64,000 nt of DNA from Triatoma infestans (GCA_011037195.1 JAAEAF010000258.1:1-64000); one strand, 5' to 3'. Positions 1-10,760 are shown, numbered from the stretch's first letter. Notes: generated by a model not told the origin, from the sequence alone. Made by a program: numbers and translations.

Positions 1-22
1 TGAGTATACATTTATCGGTGCT

Positions 23-520
23 ATGGGCTCCTCAGTTATTGATCTTTGTTGTGTTTCGTTTGAATGTATCCCCCTTGTTGAGAACTTTAAAATCATACCG
101 GAAATATTTTCAGATCACCTCCCGCTTTCTTTAACGTTGAACCTGAAATCAGATTCTTACACCTCTCCTAACTCCTCCCAGCTGTTACTTCTCATACCTC
201 AGTTGCCTTGGTTACAAATAACCATAGAATGTTATAAAATGAATTTGGAAACACATATTTCTGAGATGTTCTCGTTCCCTGCTGATCCACAAAAATATGC
301 GAATGTATTTACGTCTTGTATCTTAAGTTCCTGTTTTTCCTCTAAACATAATACTTCTTATATTCGGGCTTTTCGCAAAAAAACTTGGTTTGATTATGAA
401 TGCCTCCGTTGTAGGAAAAGATTGTTCAAATTATTAAACTTATTTCGTTCATCTAGCTCTGAAACAGTCAAAACTGCCTATTGTACTTTTAAGAAGAGAT
501 TAGAAGACACTTTGCTTTAA
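23..520 (+). pseudogene. LINE family 1 endonuclease end and linker
   Basis: The reading frame opens in the last part of an exonuclease-endonuclease-phosphatase domain. The motif SDHLPLSLTL is the conserved SDH catalytic motif of APE-type LINE endonucleases. A lysine/arginine-rich linker follows (FRKKTWFDYECLRCRKRLFKL), which in the second copy leads on to the reverse transcriptase. The frame ends at a stop not shared with the second copy. Confidence 0.75.
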
Positions 521-854
521 TAACAAAAAAAGAATAGTTTCGGTCAGTAGTAGACCAGTTTAAGCAGTAAAGACTCCAACACTTTCTGGTTAATCTGGTA
601 AATACTTTAAAACACAAAAGTTTATCTGCGGTAAATAATATTGATTTGGATGCTTGGTACTTTTCATGAAAACTTGCTTTAACCCTCTTTAAACCGATCC
701 TTTCCTGTAACGCGCAACCATATTTAGCCTCTCCATTTGGATTCTCGCGTTACTTATGAGGAACTGATTTTGTTCTGTACCACGCTAAAACAATAAAGCT
801 CCAGGTCCTGATCAAATTGTTTACGAATTTTACAAACATGCTCCTGCAATATTT

Positions 855-1130
855 TTGGAGAAATTATTAGATTTTTTCAATTATATATATGAAATAGGAA
901 GCACCCCGGCAACTTTTGGTCAGTCCATAATATTTCCATTATACAAACGAGGTGATGTCAATAATGTAACTAATTACAGGGGCATTTCCTGTTTAAATAA
1001 TATGTGTAAAATCTTTACTGGTCTCCTACTCTCGCGCCTTGAAACATATATAAAAAGCAAATTAATTTATAGCGATTGCCAAACTGGTTTTAGAAAGGAT
1101 CTCGGCAATAGACAATTTATTGGTTTTTAA
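855..1130 (+). pseudogene. LINE family 1 reverse transcriptase, fingers part
   Basis: Contains the early reverse transcriptase signature IIFPLYKRGDVNNVTNYRGISCLN and the following CQTGFRK stretch. The copy at 4459-5646 carries the same block. A frameshift around 1100-1130 separates it from the palm domain downstream. Confidence 0.75.
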
Positions 1131-1342
1131 TTAATCTTATAAATATAAATCGTGACAAAAGGTCAAAACTCTAAATTGTTTTTTTGGTGTTTTATTCAGC
1201 TTTGATACAGTGATCACATAAATTGTTAATACTTAAACTTTTGAAATCTTTGGAATGTTCTCAAATTTATTACATTTAAAATAACCTGTACGCCAATTCG
1301 TGGCTCTGGCGGTGCGAGGGGAAGAGGACATTTCTATTTTTT

Positions 1343-1696
1343 TTGGTGTGTCGGCGAGTAAGACAAGGCTGCCTTTTAAGCCCACTATTATTTTCTCTAT
1401 TCCTTGACGACCTACCTGGCACCCTAGAGGGTGGAGTCTCCGTGGGCGACACTAAAGTCAAAGCGCTATTGTACGCGGACGATGTGGTCCTCATTTCCGA
1501 TAGGCCTACAGGCTTACAATGGCATATCAATTCTTTACAAAAGTATTGCGACCAGTGGAACTTAAAAGTAAATTTAAGCAAGTCGAAAGTGGTTGTCTTC
1601 AGGAAAGGCGGAAGACTTGGTTCCTTAGAAAAATGGAGATTTAAAGGTTCACTAATAGAGGTCACCAATTCTTATAAATATCTGGTGTTGTTTTAA
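1343..1696 (+). pseudogene. LINE family 1 reverse transcriptase, palm part
   Basis: Carries RRVRQGCLLSPLLFSLFLDDLP and LLYADDVVLIS, the QG and YADD blocks of the reverse transcriptase palm with both catalytic aspartates kept. The preceding LDFSSAFDTVDH block, intact in the second copy, is destroyed here by substitutions and frameshifts around 1150-1340. Confidence 0.8.
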
Positions 1697-2087
1697 CATC
1701 TCGCCTTTCCTTTCGTCATCACTTGAATGACAAAATATCACAAGCTAAGTTAGGGCTGAATAGGGTCTGGTCCCACTTTCTCTTTCACAATCAAGTTCCA
1801 TTAAAATCCAAATATCCAAGTCTTCAACACTGTCAGCGGTCAATATGATGTTATGCTGCCTAAGTCTGGGGGCTACCACGTTATGAAGAATTAGAGAAAT
1901 TTCAAAGATATTTTGTTAAAAAAGTGTTTACTCTGCCCAGTTTTACTCCTAACTACATAATTCATCTTGAGGGCTCCATCAACACAGTTTTTTTCTTCAC
2001 ATTAAGTCTTCATATTAAATATTGCACTAAAATTTTTTCTTCTTCTGATTCCCGTTTAACGAAGATTGTAGCCTCAGAAGTTGTTAA

Positions 2088-2642
2088 ATGAATATTCTAT
2101 GGTTTAAATGCTGGTCGGATCTTTTGCAGAAATACTCAATAGAATTCAGTTTTAGTCTAGATAATTTATCAGACTGGAAAACTTATGCTTCAGTCTTGCT
2201 AGAGAAAATCAGAATAAGTGATCGGGAGGAGTCTGTGAGTCGTGCTCTGAAGTCTGATCGTTTCCTTCTTTATAAAGAGCTGTTGGATATTAATCGGGAT
2301 CTCTCTACATATAATGTTGGTCTAAATGAAGAGGTTAATCTTAAAGATTTGAGTCTATTGTTTAAAATAAGGGGTGAATTACTCAATCTAAATTGTGTTC
2401 CATGGTGCAATAAAGACCAGGATAAAGAGCGGTGCCACTTGTGTAATCTAAATGAACGAGAGGATATGTTCCACTTTTTATGTCAATGTTCTGCACTGGC
2501 TCATATTCGTCAATTATACTTTGGAATGGGTTCACTTTCATCACAGTTTGTTATTTCTTACCTCTCCAATATAACTGATTGCCTTCTTTTTGTAAAATTT
2601 GTTCAACAAGCTCTAGATTATAGAAATAAAGCCAATCATTAA
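2088..2642 (+). pseudogene. LINE family 1 C-terminal domain
   Basis: C-terminal part of the LINE polyprotein, ending in a CHLCNLNEREDMFHFLCQC zinc-binding-like cluster and the natural stop at 2642. The same domain, more diverged, is at 10081-10713. A 3' UTR with the conserved string CAGACGGCTTC follows. Confidence 0.75.
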
Positions 2643-2851
2643 TACCTATAATTTCATAATTAATAATTATAATAAAATAGTAATAGTAAAATAGTAATTT
2701 TCTTTGTTATATGCAATTTTGCTTTTCTTTTTATGTAAATTAATAACCAAACTCTGGCAGACGGCTTCATGCCATGCAATATGTAATACTAATTTACTTA
2801 TTTTTGAATGTAATATTTTCTTTTAAATAAAGTGTATTATTATTATTATTT

Positions 2852-3130
2852 CTGAAGAGAGCTCGTTCCCTTGTGACACTAGCATTACTGGATGATGATA
2901 ATACATGTTCATTAGGATTCTCAAATTATTCGTGCAAGAGCTAATTTACATACTAGAAATCTCTATGAGTTTATAAAGCATAACTTAGTATTCTGTGAAC
3001 TATTTGAAATTTTCCAAACATTTATCAAGGACCTACTTTAAGAAAAGTAGTTTTTATCGTCGCCTCCCACTACACATAAATTATTTCCTTTAAATATATT
3101 ATGAGTTTCAAATATATTTTGAAGGAGGAA
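2852..3130. other. Spacer between the two inverted LINE copies
   Basis: About 280 bases between the (ATT)n tail of the plus copy and the truncation point of the minus copy. I recognise no gene. It forms part of the loop of a very long inverted repeat. Confidence 0.4.
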
Positions 3131-3676
3131 CATATCCTCTCGTTCATTTAGATTACACAAGTGGCACCGCTCTTTATCCGGGTCTTTATTGCACCATGGA
3201 ACACAATTTAGATTGAGTAATTCACCCCTTATTTTAAACAATAGACTCAAATCTTTAAGATTAACCTCTACATTTAGACCAACATTATATGTAGAGAGAT
3301 CCCTATTAGTATCCAACAGCTCTTTATAAAGAAGGAAACGATCAGACTTCAGAGCACGACTCACAGACTCCTCCCGATCACTTGTTCTGATTTTCTCTAG
3401 CAAGACTGAAGCATAAGTTTTCCAGTCTGATAAATTATCTAGACTAAAACTGAATTCTATTGAGTATTTCTGCAAAAGATCCGACCAGCATTTAAACCAT
3501 AAAATATTCTTTTTAACAACTTCTGAGGCTACAATCTTCGTTAAACGGGAATCAGGAGAAGAAAGAATTTTAGTACAATATTTAATATGAAGATTTAATG
3601 TGAAGAAAAAAACTGTGTTGATGGAGCCCTCAAGATGAATTATGTAGTTAGGAGTAAAACTGGGCAAAGCAAACAC
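3131..3676 (-). pseudogene. LINE family 1 C-terminal domain, truncated
   Basis: Matches the plus-strand copy at 2000-2470 and breaks off after CHLCNLNEREDMF. The reading frame then continues into unrelated sequence to 3038, which confirms that the element ends at about 3131. Confidence 0.75.
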
Positions 3677-3736
3677 TTTTTTAACAAAATATCTTTGAAA
3701 TTTCTCTATTTCTTCATAACGCTGGTAGCCCCAGAC

Positions 3737-4462
3737 TTAGGCAGCATAACATAATATTGACCGCTGTACAGTGTTGAAGACTTGATATTTGGATTTTAAT
3801 GGAACTTGATTGTGAAAGAGAAAGCGGGACCAGACCCTATTCAACCCTAACTTAGCTTGTGATATTTTGTCATTCAAGTGATGACGAAAGGAAAGGCGAG
3901 ATGTTAAAACAACACCAAGATATTTATAAGAATTGGTGACCTCTATTAGTGAACCTTTATATCTCCATTTTTCTAAGGAACCAAGTCTTCCGCCTTTCCT
4001 GAAGACAACCACTTTCGACTTGCTTAAATTATTGGTTCCATTTACTTTTAAGTTCCACTGGTCGCAATACTTTTGTGAAGAATTGATATGCCATTGTAAG
4101 CCTGTAGGGCTATCGGAAATGAGGACCACATCGTCCGCGTACAATAGCGCTTTGACTTTAGTGTCACCCACGGAGACTCCACCCTCTAGGGTGTCAGGAA
4201 GGTCGTCAAGGAATAGAGAAAATAATAGTGGGCTCAAAAGGCAGCCTTGTCTTACTCCTCCCGACACACCAAAAAAATCAGAAATGTCCTCTTTCCCTCG
4301 CACCGCAGAGCACGAATTGGAGTACAGGTTATTTAAAATGGTAATAAATTTTGAAGAAATTCCAAGATTCAAAAGTTTCAGTATTAACAATTTATGATCT
4401 ACTGTATCAAATGCTGAACTAAAATCAACAAAAAAACAATAGAGTTTTTGACCTTTTGTCAA
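3737..4462 (-). pseudogene. LINE family 1 reverse transcriptase core
   Basis: All palm motifs are present: FFVDFSSAFDTVDHKLL (first catalytic Asp), GGVRQGCLLSPLLFSLFLDD, LLYADDVVLIS (YADD), and YKYLGVVLTSRLSF (thumb). The domain alone looks intact. The stop near 3737 separates it from the C-terminal domain. Confidence 0.88.
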
Positions 4463-5646
4463 GAATTTATATTTATAAGATTAATTAAAACAAATAAATT
4501 GTCTATTGCCGAGTATCCTTTTCTAAAACCAGTTTGGCAATCGCTTAATAAATTATTTTGCTTTATATATGTTTCAAGGCGCGAGAGTAGGAGACCAGTA
4601 AAGATTTTACACATAGTATTTAAACAGGAAATGCCCCTGTAATTAGTTACATTATTGACATCACCTCGTTTGTATAATGGAAACATTATGGACTGACCAA
4701 AAGTTGCCGCGGTGCTTCCTATTTCATATATATAATTGAAAAAATCTAATAATTTCTCCAAAAATATTGCAGGAGCATGTTTGTAAAATTCGTAAACAAT
4801 TTGATCAGGACCTGGAGCTTTATTGTTTTTAGCTGTGGTAAGAACAAAAATCAGTTCCTCATAAGTAAACGGAGAATCTAAAACTGGAGAGGCAATATAT
4901 GGTTGCGCATACAGAACAGGATCGGTTAAAGGAGGGTTAAGCAAAGTTTTAAAATGAAGTACCCAATCATCCAAATCAATATTATTACCGCAGATAAACT
5001 TTTGTGTTTTAAAAGTATTTACCAGATACCAGAAGTGTTTGGAGTCTTTTACTGCTTTAAACTGGTCTACTACTGACCGAAAATATTCTTTTTTTTTATT
5101 AAAGCAAAGTGTCTTATAATCTCTTCTTAAATTACAATAGGCAGTTTTGACTGTTTCAGAGCTAGATGAACGAAATAAGTTTAATAATTTGAACAATCTT
5201 TTCCTACAACGGAGGCATTCATAATCAAACCAAGTTTTTTTGCGAAAAGCCCGAATATAAGAAGTATTATGTTTAGAGGAAAAACAGGAACTTAAGATAC
5301 AAGACGTAAATACATTCGCATATTTTTGTGGATCAGCAGGGAACGAGAACATCTCAGAAATATGTGTTTCCAAATTCATTTTATAACATTCTATGGTTAT
5401 TTGTAACCAAGGCAACTGAGGTATGAGAAGTAACAGCTGGGAGGAGTTAGGAGAGGTGTAAGAATCTGATTTCAGGTTCAACGTTAAAGAAAGCGGGAGG
5501 TGATCTGAAAATATTTCCGGTATGATTTTAAAGTTCTCAACAAGAGGGGATACATTCAAACGAAACACAACAAAGATCAATAACTGAGGAGCCCATAGCA
5601 CCGATAAATGTATACTCACCCTCCGAGTCACCTGAAACACGACCAT
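4459..5646 (-). pseudogene. LINE family 1 endonuclease tail, linker and RT N-terminus
   Basis: From the N-terminus: the endonuclease SDHLPL motif, a basic linker, TAKNNKAPGPDQIVYEFYK (the canonical start of LINE reverse transcriptases), MFPLYKRGDVNNVTNYRGI, and CQTGFRKGYSAIDNLF. It ends at a stop just before the first catalytic aspartate block, which continues in the frame 3737-4462. Confidence 0.85.
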
Positions 5647-6184
5647 TCAAAACAGTTAAATCAAAATTATCAAATAGTTCCAACAGTTGAGTTCCGTTAC
5701 TGTTTAATATTCCATCTTTGGTTGTTCTAGTAGGGAAGACCCTAGGATTATCTACAAACAAGTCATCTGGAAGAGTCTGTGAGTCCCCTATTCTGGAATT
5801 AAAATCACCAATTAAAATTATTTGTCTGCTTGAGAAGTGCTGAAGTAAGTTTTTTAAAGTGTTAAAGTCACGATCCCAAAAATTACAATTTAAATATACT
5901 GGAACTACAGATATATCTGAATTTTTTCTCCTAATATTTATAAAACTGATGCCTGCATATTCAGAGAAATAAGCTAACTTTTGAAAAATGTTAAGTTTAA
6001 TACCATAAACAGCTCCACCTATAGCACGGCCATATTTAGAATGTTTAATACCTGGTACCCAAATTAATTTGTAATCTGAAAAGTAACTTGTATAAAAACT
6101 AAAGCAATCTTCTGTGACAAAAGTCTCTAGAAAAATAAATACATCATAATTTTTACGAAAAAAATTAAAAAAAGAACTGATCAT
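5537..6184 (-). pseudogene. LINE family 1 APE-type endonuclease
   Basis: Endonuclease that would nick target DNA to prime reverse transcription. Visible blocks are FLETFV near the start, an aromatic-rich core, and IILIGDFNSRIGD, the GDFN active-site block. The final SDH motif lies in the overlapping frame 4459-5646, which shows a frameshift near 5580. Confidence 0.8.
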
Positions 6185-6196
6185 GTAACTTGTTTT

Positions 6197-6535
6197 TTAT
6201 TGATGTAAAGAATCTTTTATTGAGTTTACATCCTCCTTTGTGGGTAGGAACTTTAATTTTGAGTCCAAAACTTCTGAAATAATAGCTGTAAGTTTGGAGT
6301 CCAATAAATCTGAGAGGGCGTCCTTAATTTTTGAATCCATTTGAGTTAAAATTGAATCTGTGAGGTGAGAAACTGAAGGTGACGTAACTTCTAGTGGCCC
6401 ACTAGTATTAGGCATTTCAATTTTATCAGATGAAACTTTCCTACAAAAACGGTGGAGAGAATCAGGGGAACTTCTAGCTCTCTTCAAATTAATATTTGAA
6501 GAACTTGTTGAGAGATGATCGAGTTTATCTGACAT
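6197..6535 (-). CDS. LINE family 1 ORF1-like protein
   Basis: A 112-codon frame beginning MSDKLDHLSTSSS, directly upstream of the endonuclease frame and spaced as ORF1 is in LINEs. The second half (IKDALSDLLDSKLTAIISEVLDSKL) is a leucine/isoleucine heptad-like, coiled-coil-like stretch, usual for LINE ORF1 proteins that bind the element RNA. There is no CCHC knuckle, and the usual RNA-binding domain is absent or lies beyond a stop, so it is probably a shortened ORF1. Confidence 0.55.
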   Translation of the reverse strand: MSDKLDHLSTSSSNINLKRARSSPDSLHRFCRKVSSDKIEMPNTSGPLEVTSPSVSHLTDSILTQMDSKIKDALSDLLDSKLTAIISEVLDSKLKFLPTKEDVNSIKDSLHQ

Positions 6536-6779
6536 AGAAGGTTAAAGAAAAGTTTTTTTTTATTTTCCTTTTTTCCCTTCAAAATTAAGCGTTATTGAGC
6601 GTGTACAACTATTATTCTTTAAGGCTTTATTAAGGCTCACAATTCAAACGCCCGATTCTTAAGTAAGATTAGAAACGTCAAGAACTCATTGCCGCTTAAA
6701 AATATTCAAACGGATGTTTGGATGGTGGGTGCATTTGCTGAAGTCAGAGGATAGCAGAATAATCAAAATATGTTATTTA

Positions 6780-7410
6780 AGGTTGGCCCTTAGTAGAGGG
6801 GAAATGGTTCTGGCGCAATTTTTTTCAAAATGGCGACCACCCCCCACCCCCTAAGCCGCCCGCCCTCCCCTTTATCCCCACCCCTATCTAGGCTACGTCC
6901 ACTTACCACCACCCCTCTCCCACTGACCAATCATCGAACTGGATGAGCACTTAGGCCACGTCCACTTGCCCCACCCTTATTCCAACGACCACCAATCATC
7001 GAACTGGATGAGAACTTAGGCTACACCCACTAACCGCCCTACCACCGGCCAAGCACTTAGGCCACGCCTGCATACCCCCTCCCACTAACTTATCATCCAA
7101 ATCGATGGCTCCATTTTCTTTCCACTCCCACCTCCTAACTTATCGTCCAATCTCTTGGCCGTATTATCTCCTCCCCCTACCCACTCATTAACCTAATATC
7201 CAATCCATTACCCCCACTCCTGAATTTATCATCCAATCCGATGACCATTTTCTTCTCCCACTGATTAACCTAACATCCAAATAGATGACGCTATTTTCTT
7301 TTCACCCCCCTCCTTAAACTCTCCTCCAAACCGATGACTCCATTTTCTTTCCACCTCCCTGTCAATCCACGCCCACAACAAGATGGCGGAACCTAAAACT
7401 TAACACACCA
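6780..7410. repeat. C-rich degenerate tandem repeat
   Basis: About 600 bases with a strongly pyrimidine-rich top strand, made of degenerate units of roughly 50-60 bases. Recurring phrases are CCAATCATCGAACTGGATGA, ACTTAGGCCACGTCCACTT and variants of CTAACTTATCATCCAATC. Short ATGGCG phrases appear at both ends (AAAATGGCGACC near 6828, CAAGATGGCGG near 7380). No coding potential. It may belong to an unrecognised mobile element that extends to about 7920. Confidence 0.6.
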
Positions 7411-7601
7411 CCCTCTCCTGACTCTAGGCTGGAGGATTATTTTTTTTTTTTATTTTATATTAAAAAACGTGTCATACCTGCAATTCGAACCTACAATCTT
7501 TAGGTTGGAAGTCGCATCACCCTAACCACTCGGCCATAATAGTCCTCTCGCTAGCTGTCGTTTTCAACATACAGTTCTACTCTTAACTTACCCACCCCTT
7601 G
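7411..7601 (-). repeat. tRNA-like tandem unit 1
   Basis: On the minus strand this holds a tRNA-like stretch with an A-box-like TGGCCGAGTGGTTAGGGT and a B-box-like GGTTCGAATTGC, followed by an A/T-rich tail. It is one of two units 191 bases apart; the phrase TCCTCTCGCTAGCT recurs at 7543 and 7734. It lacks a proper acceptor stem, so I read it as a tRNA-derived repeat, not a functional tRNA gene. Confidence 0.6.
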
Positions 7602-7792
7602 CCATCATCACCTTACTCTGGGCGAGAGGAGAATTATTTTTTATAATATATGAAAAAAACTTGTCTTACCTGCGATTCGATCCTACAATCTTTAGGTTGG
7701 AAGTCCATCACCATAACCAGTCGGCCACAATGGTCCTCTCGCTAGCTATAATTTTCAACGTACACTTCTATCTTAATCCCCGCACTATCATA
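7602..7792 (-). repeat. tRNA-like tandem unit 2
   Basis: Second unit, with the same minus-strand layout: TGGCCGACTGGTTATGGT (A-box-like) and GGATCGAATCGC (B-box-like). Flanks on both sides also match unit 1, so the whole block of about 191 bases is a tandem duplication. Confidence 0.6.
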
Positions 7793-8280
7793 ATTGTATT
7801 TCCGTCAACCCACTCACCAAAAATTCAGTTAGGAAGAGAACAATATGGCGGAGTGGCATCTAACTTTCACCACACAATCAAAATAATAATCAAAAAAGAT
7901 TGACTTACCCCTTCCAGCTGCCTGATGCTGCTGATATTTCACTCTTCTTAACACGACACGCACTTACACAGAACTGAACTGCATCTAGCAAAACAATCTA
8001 CTATAGTAACGTTTATCCCCACTCCTATGACGTAATTGCTAGTTGGGGTATGCGCATATCTGCCGCTGCCTTATAGATTAGAAATATCGATTTTATTATA
8101 TTGAATAACAAAACCAATGCCTTTTCAATATATTATTCGTCTGCCGTCACAACCAATAGCCTTGCCACTGTCTTATAAATTAAAAATATACATATTTATT
8201 ACCACTGCCTTCTAGACAAATTCCCATTCAGATAAGAGGTACTCAAATTTAGATTAACATACGTGCTAGAAAGTAGAGGG
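7793..8280. other. No gene recognised
   Basis: AT-rich sequence with another ATGGCGG phrase near 7845. No reading frame or repeat that I can name. Confidence 0.4.
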
Positions 8281-8282
8281 CT

Positions 8283-8445
8283 TCATAGCCAGCACCAAGC
8301 GGGATTTCGCAGGAGGGAGATGGCGATCATTTGCAACGCGATATGCTTGTTGATCGTGGAGCGCCCACTACGGAATCCAAAGTGGTGGTGAGGCATAATT
8401 TGGAGCGAGTCTAGTAATGGTAGTCGTCTATAAGGTATACAATGT
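8283..8445 (-). pseudogene. Jockey-like reverse transcriptase scrap
   Basis: On the minus strand, in one frame, RLPLLDSLQIMPHHHFGFRSGRSTI can be read. It matches the stretch before the first catalytic block of Jockey-type LINE reverse transcriptases, with HFGFRSGRST as the signature. The match covers only about 50 codons and ends at a stop. Confidence 0.6.
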
Positions 8446-9620
8446 GTAAAATATTAGTGAGTGTGTTTGGTGGTGGGCAACAACATTTTGCCATATCCAA
8501 ATAGTTTCTCATACCAACTATCCCTGAGACACTGTGTGGAGGTACTCTGTGTGGATGTTGGAGATGTCGTTTATGGTGTATGTATTGTTAGCGTCGTTTG
8601 ACTGGGATAAACGCAGGGACCGTAAGATCTGCGAAGAAGTGACTCTGCCAAGTACAGCGCCAGCGATATTATGTACTGTGCATTTGACAAGCTCTAAGCG
8701 AGGCTAGCGCCTCGGTATTTTGCTGCTTAAGCAACACACTCCTAACTTCCAAAAGTGGGAGACCCAGTGTTTGGTATGAATTAGAGTTTCAAGCTTCCTA
8801 TATCAGTTTGAATCACATAGTAAAAACAACCATTCTTAAAACATCAACAATCTTAAATTAACCCATCATTTTTCGTGCATCAATTGTAACGTTATAAAAG
8901 AAAACTATCCGTCTCCGTCTGTCATTCTGGATTATCATATTTTTACCATTACTTAACATGTACAAAAAACGTATCAAAAACTTACCGAATATTCACACGC
9001 ATTTTGCGACCCGAAAACCTACCTTACTTATTATATTGCATAATATCAAACTATGGTGGTTGATGATGAAACAAACTTACTTTAGCAATTTTATTTAAAT
9101 TGTATTCGACAATACTTTATGGGAAGAAAATAGTTTATTGAGAATAGAGCGTAAGATCTAAGAGTGATAATGATGTTGGTAGTATGATGTAGAAAGGTAA
9201 CATTAACTGATGCGTGTCACATGATTAGCGATGTGGCTAGTCAGAACTCTTCCTTGTACAAGTACTAATGATGGATAGCCAGTGTGGTTAGCTTGGTGAA
9301 CCCATCAAGGTTAATTCCTTTTTTATCCCAGTTTGTCCTACCTCTTGGAGGCAGCTGGAGAAGCTGGGATACGCTAATTGAAGCTCATTTGCCAATCAAT
9401 ACTTTGCAATGGACGTGACAAAGGGCGTAATGAGTAGTTGACGTGCGTTTGGAGGCTTGGTTGTTGAGTCTCAGAACAACTATTAATAGAACAATTGAAT
9501 CAGGGCTTTGTGGCAAATTTGTTCAGCAAGATCTGGCTTGATCCCATTACTAAATTCCATTTAAAAAAGTAAAAAGAGAAAGTGATGTGAATCTGTATCA
9601 ATTTTTTAACAAATTGTTCC
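8446..9620. other. No gene recognised
   Basis: No long frame or named element. It lies between a LINE scrap and the orphan P450 exon and may be intron of a decayed P450 gene. Confidence 0.35.
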
Positions 9621-9623
9621 CAG

Positions 9624-9663
9624 ATGTTACAAGGAAGAAAGGAGAATAAGAAATTACTGGAAG
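9624..9663 (+). pseudogene. Orphan copy of P450 exon 7
   Basis: Forty bases flanked by a CAG acceptor (9621-9623) and a GTAAGT donor (9664), the same length and phase as exon 7 of the intact P450 (44841-44880). It encodes MLQGRKENKKLLE plus one base against MLQGRMENKKVLG. No other P450 exon is visible between here and 16184, and the sequence after it is LINE. It is either a leftover of a lost upstream paralog or an exon of a gene lying mostly to the left and badly disrupted. Confidence 0.75.
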
Positions 9664-9696
9664 GTAAGTTACTGTAATTATTTAAAAGTATTATTA

Positions 9697-10760
9697 TTAC
9701 TAGGTAGGTAGGTAAGTCTTTATTGAATATATTTACACTTTTTACATTGGTTGTATTAATTATTATTAAATTTCTATATTTTTACTATTATTAAATTAAT
9801 ATTAATAATTGACTGTATTCTAAATATGTAAAGACATAATCAATGGCCGAAGCCGTCTGAGGAGTCTAATTGTATATTTAATATTTAAAGTTTATAAAGA
9901 TTATAGAAACAAAACAAAGAAATACAGAGAATACTATTTAAACAAAAATGAAATCTTTGAGAAAGAATAAAAATATCTAAATATGTTTGTTTTTTTCCTC
10001 CATTATTATTATTATTATTATTATTTTTAAATTATCATTATTACTATTTCTTGTAAAACAATTTCTATCATTACGAAACATTAATAATGCAACATTCTAG
10101 TTCTAAGGTCCAATGCATTTCTACAGTAGTTAGCCAACAACTTCCAATTACTCCCATTTAATAGATCCAATATATAAATTTTATCAATATTTTCGTTGTT
10201 AAAAAACTGCAGCCTTATTTCTCTATATTTGCTACATACAACAAGGAAATGGTATAAATCTTCAATTTCATTTGAATGGCAAACTTGACATGTAGAATAT
10301 TCATTTTCATCTTTATATACTTGAAACGGGGCGTAGCCGAGATGCAATAGCTCACCTCTAACTTTAAATATAATTCTTACACTTGACAACGGTAAGCTAG
10401 TGTATAAATAATTAGTGGCCATACTATAACTCAATTCTTTACCCAACATATACCTACTAGAGCTATTAGAATCCTCTAAAAACTTCATTTTATAATGCTC
10501 TGCTAATGTCACCCTAACCAAAGGTAATTTATCCACCCACATGTGAATATTTTGAACGTTTAACGTATCTCCCAAATTGAATTTCAAAATATAAATATTT
10601 ATTGCACGAACCCAAGACACGTCTCGTTTAATAATTTCCATCGCAATAATCCTTGGCAGTCTGGAATTTGGCATGTTCAACATCTTAATTATGTACTGAT
10701 GGTGAAGTTTCATTGTGAAGAGTAATGTCGGAGTAATGTAAAGAGTAATACTATTATAAG
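9697..10760 (-). mobile_element. 3' fragment of a LINE related to family 1
   Basis: Minus-strand 3' end of a LINE: C-terminal domain (10081-10713), an (AAT)n stretch near 9990-10024, a 3' UTR carrying the same CAGACGGCTTC string as family 1, AATAAAGACTT, and a terminal (CTAC)n tail at 9697-9715. The protein is clearly diverged from family 1, so this is a sister family. The 5' part is missing. Confidence 0.75.
10081..10713 (-). CDS. LINE C-terminal domain (sister of family 1)
   Basis: A 210-codon open frame resembling the family 1 C-terminus: IIFKVRGELLHLGYAPF aligns with LLFKIRGELLNLNCVPW, and the cysteine cluster CQVCHSNEIEDLYHFLVVC aligns with CHLCNLNEREDMFHFLCQC. The open frame is intact to the natural stop but has no reverse transcriptase in front, so it is a 5'-truncated insertion. 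Confidence 0.7.
   Translation of the reverse strand: MKLHHQYIIKMLNMPNSRLPRIIAMEIIKRDVSWVRAINIYILKFNLGDTLNVQNIHMWVDKLPLVRVTLAEHYKMKFLEDSNSSSRYMLGKELSYSMATNYLYTSLPLSSVRIIFKVRGELLHLGYAPFQVYKDENEYSTCQVCHSNEIEDLYHFLVVCSKYREIRLQFFNNENIDKIYILDLLNGSNWKLLANYCRNALDLRTRMLHY

Larger units (their letters stand above)
1..2851 (+). mobile_element. LINE family 1, copy 1 (cut by window edge, decayed)
   Basis: Non-LTR retrotransposon lying 5' to 3' on the plus strand and entering the window inside its endonuclease domain. Order: end of endonuclease, linker, reverse transcriptase, cysteine/histidine C-terminal domain, short 3' UTR, AATAAA near 2825, then an (ATT)n tail. It is the same family as the minus-strand copy at 3131-6640, with near-identical DNA over most of the shared length. 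Several stops and frameshifts break it into separate reading frames, so it is dead. The clade is uncertain; a short tandem-repeat tail with an APE-type endonuclease suits the CR1/L2/I end of the LINE tree. Confidence 0.9.
3131..6640 (-). mobile_element. LINE family 1, copy 2 (3' truncated)
   Basis: Second copy of the family seen at 1-2851, on the minus strand. It has a short ORF1 (6197-6535), an endonuclease, a reverse transcriptase and part of the C-terminal domain. It stops at about 3131, inside the cysteine cluster, so the 3' UTR and tail are missing. The 5' end is not sharply visible; similarity and coding signal fade between 6540 and 6640. ORF2 is split by a frameshift near 5580 and by breaks near 4460 and 3735, so it is inactive although less decayed than copy 1. 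Confidence 0.88.

Noticed and set aside
7411..7792. Two functional tRNA genes
   Set aside because: A- and B-box-like strings are present, but acceptor and anticodon arms do not pair and the units are part of a larger tandem repeat; better read as tRNA-derived repeats.
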